A stretch of DNA of 64,000 nt from Ruminococcus sp. JC304 (GTDB taxonomy: Bacteria > Bacillota > Clostridia > Lachnospirales > Lachnospiraceae). Under the pieces are notes generated by a model that was given only the letters and a program-made list of their open reading frames with translations, had not been told where the DNA came from and did not search any database. Positions 1 to 7,341 of the stretch are shown piece after piece. A program made the position numbers and the translations under genes. Within the stretch, counting starts at the first letter, position 1. Each line of letters starts with the position of its first letter. The stretch is from positions 2,016,066-2,080,065 of the forward strand of contig HE978651.1 in assembly GCA_000285855.2 (NCBI GenBank), given 5' to 3'.

Positions 1-88
1 CTTTATTGCACTTGCTCAAAAAGATTCCAATAGTACATATTTTCATGTCGTTCCTGCATGTTCGTGACTGCTTTTTGTTTACGGTCTT

Positions 89-117
89 AGTATAATGTCA
101 TATTCGTTCAAAGTCAA
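89..117 (-). promoter_or_regulatory. Leftward sigma-A promoter for a gene outside the window
   Basis: On the minus strand TTGACT (117-112) is followed after exactly 17 bases by TATACT (94-89). It would fire leftward into a gene beyond position 1. The first 190 bases hold no gene and are AT-rich. Confidence 0.6.
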
Positions 118-193
118 TCAAACTAATTCATAAAAATAATGACTGATTTTGGTTAACTTTGCACAAAATAAAGTCATATTCAGTCAAATATAA

Positions 194-240
194 GCAAAAA
201 AATCCTCTGATCAAGATTTAAGTTCCATAATCAGAGGATT
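194..240 (-). terminator. Rho-independent terminator of the first AGCS gene
   Basis: Inverted repeat 201-211 / 230-240 (AATCCTCTGAT arms), followed on the minus strand by a run of seven T. It lies 35 bases downstream of the symporter stop codon. Confidence 0.85.
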
Positions 241-274
241 CACTGTTTTCAGTTATTTTATTACTTTTGATTTC

Positions 275-1690
275 TTACATTTTATGCTTTTCTGCTGCAA
301 AAAATGTTTTTGTTTCTTTTACGATCACTCCGCTTAATGCGAACAATGCGATCATATTCGGAATCGCCATTAGTCCGTTGAAGATATCTGCGATCGTCCA
401 TACAGCACTTACTGTCATATACGGTCCGATAAACACTGCCAGAATGTAAAGCCAACGGTATGTAAGGATTGTTTTCTTATGTCCGTTTGTCAGATATTCC
501 AGACATCTTTCACTGTAATAATCCCATCCAAGAATCGTAGTAAATGCAAAGAATACCAGACAGATCATTAATACAAATGCTGAAATCTGTCCAGGGATCG
601 GAAGTCCGTGCTGGAATGCATAGGTGGTTACCTGAACACCTTCCAGACCTTCTACCTGCCATGCACCTGTCAGTACGATGGAAAGACCTGTCATTGTACA
701 GATCACGATCGTATCAATAAATGTACCGGTCATGCTTACAAGGCCCTGACGTACAGGCTCTTTTGTCTGAGCTGCTGCCGCTGCGATAGGTGCACTACCA
801 AGACCTGCTTCATTTGAGAAGATACCACGAGCCACACCTTTCTGCATGGATACGATCATTGTTCCTACCACACCGCCTGTCACTGCTGACGGATTAAAGG
901 CTCCCTTCACAACTGTAACGATTGCTGCCGGAATCTCTGTAATGTTTAAAAGAATCAGCGCAACACTGAAGATCAGATAAATCACCGCCATAAACGGTAC
1001 AATAATCTGGCTGACTGTTGCAATTCGTTTCAGACCTCCGATGAGGATTGCTGCAACACAGGCTGCAAGAATCAGGGAAGAAATTACAACTGCCCAGGAA
1101 TACTCTCCAAGGAATGGGATATTCACGCAGTTTGATTTGTTCGGATCAAAGAAATTCTGAACTGCACTGGAAATACCATTTACCTGGCTGAATGTACCAA
1201 TTCCGAAAAGACCTACGCATACACCAAAGAATGCAAAAATCTTTGCAAGCCATTTCCATTTTGTTCCCATACCTTTCTCAATGTAATAGAAAGGACCGCC
1301 AAGACTGTGACCGTCTTCTGCTACCACACGGTATTTCACTGCAAGAAGACCTTCAGAGAATTTTGTTGCCATTCCGAAGAATGCTGCAAGAATCATCCAG
1401 AATAAAGCTCCGGGACCACCGGCGCAGACAGCAGTTGCAACACCGACGATATTACCGGTTCCGATTGTGGCGCTCAGTGCTGTACATAAAGCTGCGAAGC
1501 TGGAAATCTCACCGTCGCCTTCTTCTTCGTTTTTAAACATCCATTTTAATGCAAGGGGGAGTCTTCGTATCTGAAGAAGTCCAAGTCTGGCAGTTAACAG
1601 GATACCACCTGCCATGATCAGGACCATGAGGGGCACGCCCCAGACCAGATTGTCTACTGTTGTCAAAAAAGAATTGATCGCTTCCCACAT
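275..1690 (-). CDS. Alanine/glycine:cation symporter (AGCS family)
   Basis: Imports alanine and/or glycine with Na+ (or H+) across the cytoplasmic membrane. The 471-aa protein has the family length and about ten or eleven hydrophobic helices. It carries the AGCS signatures near the N-terminus (GTGNIVGVATAV, GPGALFWM) and the mid-protein block FSNEAGLGSAPIAAAAA. The ATG at 1690 has AAGGAG ten bases upstream. A tandem glycine riboswitch sits in the leader, so glycine is the likely regulatory ligand and a likely substrate. A clear terminator follows, so it is monocistronic. Family assignment is secure; glycine versus alanine preference is inferred from the riboswitch. Confidence 0.93.
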   Translation of the reverse strand: MWEAINSFLTTVDNLVWGVPLMVLIMAGGILLTARLGLLQIRRLPLALKWMFKNEEEGDGEISSFAALCTALSATIGTGNIVGVATAVCAGGPGALFWMILAAFFGMATKFSEGLLAVKYRVVAEDGHSLGGPFYYIEKGMGTKWKWLAKIFAFFGVCVGLFGIGTFSQVNGISSAVQNFFDPNKSNCVNIPFLGEYSWAVVISSLILAACVAAILIGGLKRIATVSQIIVPFMAVIYLIFSVALILLNITEIPAAIVTVVKGAFNPSAVTGGVVGTMIVSMQKGVARGIFSNEAGLGSAPIAAAAAQTKEPVRQGLVSMTGTFIDTIVICTMTGLSIVLTGAWQVEGLEGVQVTTYAFQHGLPIPGQISAFVLMICLVFFAFTTILGWDYYSERCLEYLTNGHKKTILTYRWLYILAVFIGPYMTVSAVWTIADIFNGLMAIPNMIALFALSGVIVKETKTFFAAEKHKM

Positions 1691-1827
1691 AATAATAAAT
1701 CTCCTTTTTCTTTTAAAAAGTGTAATATATTGTACAGCTGGGAAACAAAGTAATAACAGACCGTTTCAAAAATCAGAAGTTCAGAAAATACTGTTCATAT
1801 AGTTCATATGAATCAGCGGGGATGATA

Positions 1828-2046
1828 AAGCATCCTCTGTCCTTTTGCCTGAGAGATTCAAGACACGAATCAGATAACCATTTGTGGGCAGCTATTGATA
1901 ATTCGTGTTATTTGCACCTTCGGCCCCCGATCTAACGGGTGTCTCCAGAGAAACGATCCATTTGCAGTTCTTCCCTGCATCCAGGGAACCTGAGAGTTTT
2001 ACTCCTTCGGCGGGTATAGCCTTTTGTGTGGCTTCCTCTTTCCTGC
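1828..2046 (-). ncRNA. Tandem glycine riboswitch
   Basis: The minus-strand leader contains two consecutive glycine aptamers. The first has GCCGAAGGAGTAAAACTCTC near 2010-1985 and ends at TCTCTGGAGA (about 1955-1945). The second has GCCGAAGGTGCAAA near 1925-1912 and closes with AATCTCTCAGGCAAAAGGAC and AGAGGATGC (about 1860-1830). Both copies of the conserved core are intact. The aptamers are followed by the AGCS symporter about 140 bases downstream. No clear expression-platform terminator was identified between 1828 and 1690, so the direction of control is not settled. Confidence 0.93.
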
Positions 2047-2082
2047 AAACTTCACCTCGTTAATTTGCTGTTACTGTGGTAT

Positions 2083-2111
2083 ACTATATCTCTTAAATTT
2101 GAACTCGTCAA
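2083..2111 (-). promoter_or_regulatory. Promoter of the glycine riboswitch / AGCS transcript
   Basis: TTGACG (2111-2106), a 17-base spacer and TATAGT (2088-2083) on the minus strand, placing the start about 30 bases before the first aptamer. Confidence 0.8.
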
Positions 2112-2149
2112 TAGAAAATTAAACTTTTATAAAAAAAGTATAAAAATTC

Positions 2150-2291
2150 GTTACTGTTCACACGTCACTATCCCGCGAGGTGTTTTGGCATGAAAATGCC
2201 AAAATCCCGAGACATACCGCGCGAATTTATGCGAATAGCATAAATTCTGTGCATCGCGAAGCGTGTTACTGAGAACGGAGTGAACAGTAAC
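2150..2291. mobile_element. 142-bp MITE-like element
   Basis: Perfect 12-bp terminal inverted repeats, GTTACTGTTCAC (2150-2161) and GTGAACAGTAAC (2280-2291), bound a non-coding element. Immediately outside both ends lies the identical 8-mer AAAAATTC (2142-2149 and 2292-2299), as expected of a target-site duplication. Inside are two further perfect or near-perfect hairpins at 2183-2204 and 2223-2247. No transposase is encoded; it would need one in trans. The right end abuts the U-tract of the dehydratase operon terminator. Confidence 0.75.
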
Positions 2292-2329
2292 AAAAATTCC
2301 AGAGATTTCCACCTTGTAAAATCCCTGGA
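2291..2329 (-). terminator. Terminator of the dehydratase-like operon
   Basis: Stem arms 2319-2329 and 2298-2308 (TCCAGGGATTT / AAATCTCTGGA) followed by ATTTTTG on the minus strand. The U-tract coincides with the right-hand copy of the MITE target duplication. Confidence 0.75.
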
Positions 2330-2343
2330 TATTTAAATAATTT

Positions 2344-4023
2344 TTATACATCAGCCATATCAGCCGCAAACAGTGCTGCGCCAAGTGCACCGCAAAGCTG
2401 AGCCTTGTCACTGATTACCAGCTTTGTTCCAAGCTTCTCTTCCAGTGTCTTTACCAGACCCTTATTCTTAGAAACACCACCGGTCATCATATATTTCTCC
2501 TCGCCGCCCACACGTCTGGTAAGAGCTGCGGTTTTTACAGCAACCGCCTTATTCAGACCATGGACAATATCATCTGTTGCCTTATTCTGGGCGATCAGAG
2601 ATACAACTTCTGATTCTGCAAACACTGTACACATACTGGAAATTGTAATATCTTCTTTGAATTCCAGCCCACATTCGCTCATCTGATCCAGATTCATTTC
2701 CATGGTACGTGCCATCATTTCCAGAAATCGTCCGGTTCCTGCCGCACATTTGTCATTCATAACAAAGTTTGCAACTGCACCGTTCTCATCCAGTCGGATC
2801 ACCTTGCTGTCCTGTCCGCCAATATCAATAACAGTACGGACTTCCGGATTCAGGAAATGCGCACCTCTTGCATGACAGGTGATCTCTGTGATACTCTTAT
2901 CACCATTTTTAATAGCTGTACGTCCGTATCCGGTAGTAACCAGCGCATCAATATCTTCTCTCTGCAATCCGGCCTCTTTCAATGCCTCTGCAAGGGCACG
3001 GTCTGCTCCAATAGCAGCTCCTGCTCCTGTAGGCAGGATAATACTGGTCACAATCTCATGATCTTTATTTAAAATCACCACATCTGTACTGGTGGAACCA
3101 CTGTCAATCCCTGCGAAATAGCCTTTTCCCATTTTTCTCTCTCCTTTTGTGTCTCCATCTATGGTCTGCTCCAGTGTTTCAGGCTGAATGCTCTCTGCAA
3201 AAGCTTCCAGCCTGGTAAGAAGCTGACCGCTGCTCTGAATAGTATAATCTGATTCAATTTTTAAAAGAGGTACATCTGTATGGTTCTTAATCTCAGCATA
3301 TTCGAAGCTGTAAAAATCACAAAACTTCACTGTATGATAAATAATTCCTGCAACAGACGGATCATTATAAAGCTTCTTACGGCCTGTGGGGTCCATCATC
3401 CGCATACATGGAATCTGCCCCAGAAGCTCTCCTGCATACCAGTCCATCAGTTCATCAAAAGAAGCACCCTCCGGTGGAAGTATATTTCCCACAGAGCGGT
3501 TATGCACACAGGTATCATTCTCTACAGGAAGGGGCATAGCCTTGCTGGTCATTTCAAATAATTCCTGTCCCATTCTGGCACCAAGCACTGCAATATGAGG
3601 CTTTGTAATTTTCTCCTGTGCATGGAAAGCAGCCCGGAATTTTCCGGCATCAAACTCTGTACCTTTGTACTGCGCATAAGCCTTGGCCAGCCCTTTTAAC
3701 TGTGCAGCCATACGCTCTCTGCTGCAGGCACTGTCACAGTGAAGCACATCCAAAATATAAAGAAAATCCAGCTTACCGCTTTCCAGCAGAATATCATACA
3801 CACTTCGGATGGTATCACAGCAGCTCACCAGAACAAGTTCCTTAATTTTTCCCTCCATGACTCCTTCCAGAAGTGTTTTCCCAAAACCACAGATATTGGG
3901 ATGTGAAACCTGATCAGCCAGGTCAAAGCCATCCGGCATATGGTTAAAGTTCTCACATTCCCCGCCAAGAGATTCCAGAAGCTCAATTGGAGTATATTTA
4001 CAGACATAATAAGTTTTATTCAT
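2344..4023 (-). CDS. 2-hydroxyacyl-CoA dehydratase-like subunit fused to its ATP-dependent activator
   Basis: A 559-aa fusion. Residues 1-295 resemble the D-component subunits of 2-hydroxyacyl-CoA dehydratases (YTPIELLESLGG, SHPNICGFGKTLLE, VLVSCCDT). Residues 298-559 are a BadF/HgdC-type activator: the ATPase motif GIDSGSTSTD, the GGQDSK motif, and two cysteines in NDKCAAGTG and ISSMCTVF that in this family bridge a [4Fe-4S] cluster between two monomers. Known relatives use ATP to inject one low-potential electron into an Fe-S protein. ATG 4023 has GGGAGGTG upstream and overlaps the preceding gene by 8 bases. An internal ATG at 3132 has its own AAAGGAG. No CoA-transferase or acyl-CoA partner is nearby, so the substrate is unknown. 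Confidence 0.88.
   Translation of the reverse strand: MNKTYYVCKYTPIELLESLGGECENFNHMPDGFDLADQVSHPNICGFGKTLLEGVMEGKIKELVLVSCCDTIRSVYDILLESGKLDFLYILDVLHCDSACSRERMAAQLKGLAKAYAQYKGTEFDAGKFRAAFHAQEKITKPHIAVLGARMGQELFEMTSKAMPLPVENDTCVHNRSVGNILPPEGASFDELMDWYAGELLGQIPCMRMMDPTGRKKLYNDPSVAGIIYHTVKFCDFYSFEYAEIKNHTDVPLLKIESDYTIQSSGQLLTRLEAFAESIQPETLEQTIDGDTKGERKMGKGYFAGIDSGSTSTDVVILNKDHEIVTSIILPTGAGAAIGADRALAEALKEAGLQREDIDALVTTGYGRTAIKNGDKSITEITCHARGAHFLNPEVRTVIDIGGQDSKVIRLDENGAVANFVMNDKCAAGTGRFLEMMARTMEMNLDQMSECGLEFKEDITISSMCTVFAESEVVSLIAQNKATDDIVHGLNKAVAVKTAALTRRVGGEEKYMMTGGVSKNKGLVKTLEEKLGTKLVISDKAQLCGALGAALFAADMADV
3130..3147 (-). promoter_or_regulatory. Internal ribosome binding site before the activator half
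   Basis: Within the fusion gene, AAAAGGAG is followed after eight bases by an in-frame ATG (3132-3130), exactly at the N-terminus expected of a free-standing activator (MGKGYFAGIDSG). It could produce a separate 262-aa activator besides the fusion. Confidence 0.6.
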
Positions 4024-5287
4024 TCTCAGCACCTCCCAGCATTTCCAGAAAAGCTCCCAGCCTGGTGGAAGTCTGTCCTTCTCCTCCATGGCTTCGATCA
4101 CACCCGTCACCGTCCAGGATCAAAAGGGGCAGTCCGGCTTCCTCAAATTTCTTCTTTGCAAGCTGTGCAGCTCCAAGGGTATGTTTACAGCCCCAATGTC
4201 CAAACCACACAGCACCGTCTGCTCCTGCCTGTTTCGCATGACGGATGCCGGCTTCAATCCTTCTAAGTGCACTTCCGTTCAGTGAATGACATACCATTCT
4301 TTCTGCCATTGCTTCAAAGGGATTCTCAGGATCAAAGTCCGGCTCACAGGTTTCTGCAAGTTCACATCCCACAATCTGGGCTTTCTCACTGAAGCAAAGC
4401 TCCTGGCGCACTGCATCCGACCAGAACGGAATGGTATGCATCCAGTAAATGTGTTTCCCTTTCGCTGCCGGTGCTTTCTTAATATCTTCAAGAAGCATCT
4501 GTGTATACTTTTCTTCTTCTGCTGTTCCAAGAAGGATATTGTTGGTCATTCCTGCATATAACGGTGTGACCAGATCAGAGGGCACATATCTGTCCGCACG
4601 CAGCTGCTGATATTTCCTATAATTTTCCAGAGTCCGCTTACTGCAGACAAGGCGTTCCTTTAATCTGTCCTCAGAGATTGTTTTTCCTGTATTTTTTTCC
4701 AGAAATACTTTTAAATCCCTTAACTGATCTGCCACATACTGTACATTCTCTTTCGTCTGATTCCATGGTACATCAATGGCAAATACAGGTACCTGGTAGA
4801 AATCTGCCAGGGTACGGAATGTAAGCAGGTTGGCATCGCAGGTCAGGTTGGTATAAACAATACATTTGGGCTTTGGCAAAAGTCCTTTCTGCGCTGCACC
4901 CAGAAATGTCTTATGATAACTGCACAATGTCTCTGCAATTCCCTGATTCTCTGCCTGCTGTAAAAATGCTCTCTCCGCTTTGCTTGCAGAAAGATAGCAG
5001 GAAAATCCCTCTACATTATAGGGATGTAATCCCACCTCCTGCATCATTTCGCAGGGAGTAAAAATACTTACAATAACAGAATCTTCCGGTTTCTGAAGGG
5101 GACGCAGCATGGTATCCATCATCAGATTTGCAAGATGCCTGTCTGCAGGCATCAGTCTCTTGTCCTGCATATAACGGAACTTCAGATTCTGTGCTTCCCA
5201 GCCGGTTTTTAGCAGCCAGCGGGCTGAGTCTGGCTTTGTATTAGTCAAATTTTCAACATAATGACCAAATGTCTCAATAATCTGCAT
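4016..5287 (-). CDS. 2-hydroxyacyl-CoA dehydratase family protein
   Basis: A 423-aa member of the HgdB/FldC-type D-component family, which binds Fe-S clusters and is reduced by a HgdC-type activator. Visible family features are TPCEMMQEVGLHPYNVEGFSC near residue 80, a cysteine-rich middle (TLCSYH, KCIVYTNLTCDAN) and a C-terminal Rossmann-like half. The ATG at 5287 follows GAGGAAG at eight bases; an upstream ATG at 5302 lacks a site. It is first in a two-gene operon with the fused subunit/activator. Genuine CoA dehydratases have the same A/B/activator trio, but double-cubane reductases of the same superfamily do too. I cannot tell which it is. Confidence 0.85.
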   Translation of the reverse strand: MQIIETFGHYVENLTNTKPDSARWLLKTGWEAQNLKFRYMQDKRLMPADRHLANLMMDTMLRPLQKPEDSVIVSIFTPCEMMQEVGLHPYNVEGFSCYLSASKAERAFLQQAENQGIAETLCSYHKTFLGAAQKGLLPKPKCIVYTNLTCDANLLTFRTLADFYQVPVFAIDVPWNQTKENVQYVADQLRDLKVFLEKNTGKTISEDRLKERLVCSKRTLENYRKYQQLRADRYVPSDLVTPLYAGMTNNILLGTAEEEKYTQMLLEDIKKAPAAKGKHIYWMHTIPFWSDAVRQELCFSEKAQIVGCELAETCEPDFDPENPFEAMAERMVCHSLNGSALRRIEAGIRHAKQAGADGAVWFGHWGCKHTLGAAQLAKKKFEEAGLPLLILDGDGCDRSHGGEGQTSTRLGAFLEMLGGAENE

Positions 5288-5353
5288 AATTTTCTTCCTC
5301 ATTATGGTGATGATAATTTATCAGTTGTTGGCGCACAAATAGCGCTACGGAAT

Positions 5354-5382
5354 ATTTTAGTAATATCTTTTTTTCAAGTCAA
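5354..5382 (-). promoter_or_regulatory. Promoter of the dehydratase-like operon
   Basis: TTGACT (5382-5377), 17-base spacer, TAAAAT (5359-5354) on the minus strand, about 65 bases before the ATG at 5287. Confidence 0.75.
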
Positions 5383-5424
5383 GCTAAATTTTCTCCAAAG
5401 TTCACCTGTTTTTGTACATTTTTC

Positions 5425-5452
5425 TTGACAAAAAAGTCTTAAATGATACACT
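5425..5452 (+). promoter_or_regulatory. Promoter of the ABC exporter operon
   Basis: Perfect TTGACA (5425-5430), 16-base spacer and TACACT (5447-5452). It is divergent from the dehydratase promoter within the same 240-bp intergenic region. Confidence 0.6.
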
Positions 5453-5526
5453 TTTGAATGTATTATTTTTCAAAAAAGGCAGAAATAATATAGGAAAGAT
5501 TTTTACGAAAGGAAGGAATTTTTAAA

Positions 5527-7341
5527 ATGCGTTCATTGGCAGTTTATTTAAAAAACTACAAAAAAGAAAGCATCCTGGCGCCATTTTTTAAATTTCTGGA
5601 GGTTGTATTTGACCTGATCGTTCCTATCGTCATTGCACAGATCATTGACGTAGGTATTGCAAACCATGACAACAAATACATTGTCCAGAGATTTTCTATT
5701 CTTATACTAATGGCGGCTCTTGGTCTTGCCAGTACCATCACAGCTCAGTTCTTTGCCGCTAAAGCCAGCGTGGGCTTTGCCACAGAATTAAGACAGGCAG
5801 TTTATGACCATGTACAGCGTCTGTCCTTTACAGAGCTGGATACCCTGGGAACAGACACCCTGATCACAAGACTTACCGACGATATCAATCAGGTCCAGAA
5901 CGGACTGAACATGGGGCTTCGTCTTCTTCTTCGAAGTCCGTTTATCGTACTTGGGTCCATGGTCATGGCATTTACCATTGACTTTAAATGTGCCCTGGTT
6001 TTTGCTGTTGCGATCCCCTTTCTGTTTCTGGTTGTCTTTGTCATTATGTTTCTCAGTATTCCTCTGTTCAAAAAGGTACAGGGAAAACTGGACACAGTAA
6101 CCGGACTGACCAGAGAAAACCTTACAGGCGTCCGCGTTATCCGTGCATTCTGCCGTGAGAAAGAAGCTGTTGCAGAATTTGATACCCGCAATCAGGAACT
6201 GACAAAGTTAAATCTCTTTGTAGGAAAGCTTTCCGCTTTGTTAAATCCGGTCACCTACGTACTGATCAACATTGCCACTGTCATCCTGATCCAGAAGGCA
6301 GGAGTAGAAGTAAATCTGGGCGGTATGCAGCAGGGACAGGTGGTTGCCCTTTATAACTACATGGCTCAGATGATCGTGGAGCTGATCAAGCTTGCCTCCC
6401 TGATCATCACTCTGAACAAATCCGCAGCATGTGCAGGACGTGTGGCAGATATCCTGAAAGTGAAATCTACTATGAACTACCCGTCTTTCTCCACATATTC
6501 TGCTCAGACATCGAAGGACCTTGCAACAGCAACTGCTGATGCATCACTTTCTGAAACTTCCATCGCATTCAATGACGTAACCTTTGAGTACAGCGGTGCT
6601 GGTGCCCCCAGCCTTTCCCACATCAGTTTTTCAGTAAAGAAAGGCCAGACAGTAGGTATCATCGGTGGTACAGGAAGCGGAAAAACCACTCTGGTAAATC
6701 TGATCTCCAGATTCTATGATGCCAGCAACGGAACTGTTCTGCTGGATGGTCAGAATATTGAAAATTACACCAGAAGTGATCTCCGCTCCAGAATCGGCGT
6801 TGTTCCCCAGAAGGCAGCTCTTTTCAAAGGTTCTATCCGGGACAATCTGAAATGGGGTCGGGAAGATGCCTCTGACGAGGATCTGTGGCAGGCACTTACC
6901 ACAGCACAGGGAAAAGAGGTGGTAGAGGGGAAACCGGGACAGCTTGATTTTATGCTGGAACAGAACGGTAAAAACCTTTCCGGCGGTCAGAAACAGCGAC
7001 TTACCATTGCCCGTGCCCTGGTAAAAAAACCTGAAATCCTGATTCTGGATGACAGTGCCAGTGCCCTAGACTTTGCCACTGATGCAGCACTGCGTAAGTC
7101 TCTCAACAGACTTGACTGGAAGGTAACTACATTTCTGGTATCCCAGCGTTCCTCCAGCATTCAGCAGGCAGACCTGATCCTTGTTCTTGATAACGGTACT
7201 CTGGCAGGTAAGGGTACTCATGCTGAACTGCTGCGTACCTGTGATACTTACCGGGAAATCTATTTCTCCCAGTTTCCGGAAGAAAGAGACAAATACGCCT
7301 CTGTATCTGCTGGTAATATAATGAAGGAGGTGACTGTATGA
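5527..7341 (+). CDS. ABC exporter half-transporter with degenerate ATP site
   Basis: A 604-aa type IV ABC exporter: six membrane helices (about residues 15-310) followed by a nucleotide-binding domain. Walker A is GGTGSGKTT (about 379), the signature is LSGGQKQR (about 484), and Walker B is ILILDD, with Asp instead of the catalytic Glu. The switch position reads VSQRS, with Gln replacing the usual His. This is the pattern of the degenerate subunit in heterodimeric exporters. The ATG at 5527 follows AAAGGAAGG. The stop overlaps the next gene as ATGA, so the two are translationally coupled partners. The substrate cannot be read from sequence; multidrug or lipid export is typical of the family. 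Confidence 0.92.
   Translation: MRSLAVYLKNYKKESILAPFFKFLEVVFDLIVPIVIAQIIDVGIANHDNKYIVQRFSILILMAALGLASTITAQFFAAKASVGFATELRQAVYDHVQRLSFTELDTLGTDTLITRLTDDINQVQNGLNMGLRLLLRSPFIVLGSMVMAFTIDFKCALVFAVAIPFLFLVVFVIMFLSIPLFKKVQGKLDTVTGLTRENLTGVRVIRAFCREKEAVAEFDTRNQELTKLNLFVGKLSALLNPVTYVLINIATVILIQKAGVEVNLGGMQQGQVVALYNYMAQMIVELIKLASLIITLNKSAACAGRVADILKVKSTMNYPSFSTYSAQTSKDLATATADASLSETSIAFNDVTFEYSGAGAPSLSHISFSVKKGQTVGIIGGTGSGKTTLVNLISRFYDASNGTVLLDGQNIENYTRSDLRSRIGVVPQKAALFKGSIRDNLKWGREDASDEDLWQALTTAQGKEVVEGKPGQLDFMLEQNGKNLSGGQKQRLTIARALVKKPEILILDDSASALDFATDAALRKSLNRLDWKVTTFLVSQRSSSIQQADLILVLDNGTLAGKGTHAELLRTCDTYREIYFSQFPEERDKYASVSAGNIMKEVTV

Noticed and set aside
2151-2411. 86-codon minus-strand open frame across the MITE
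   Set aside because: It spans the inverted repeats and terminator, has no coding features, and is a chance frame in the mobile element.
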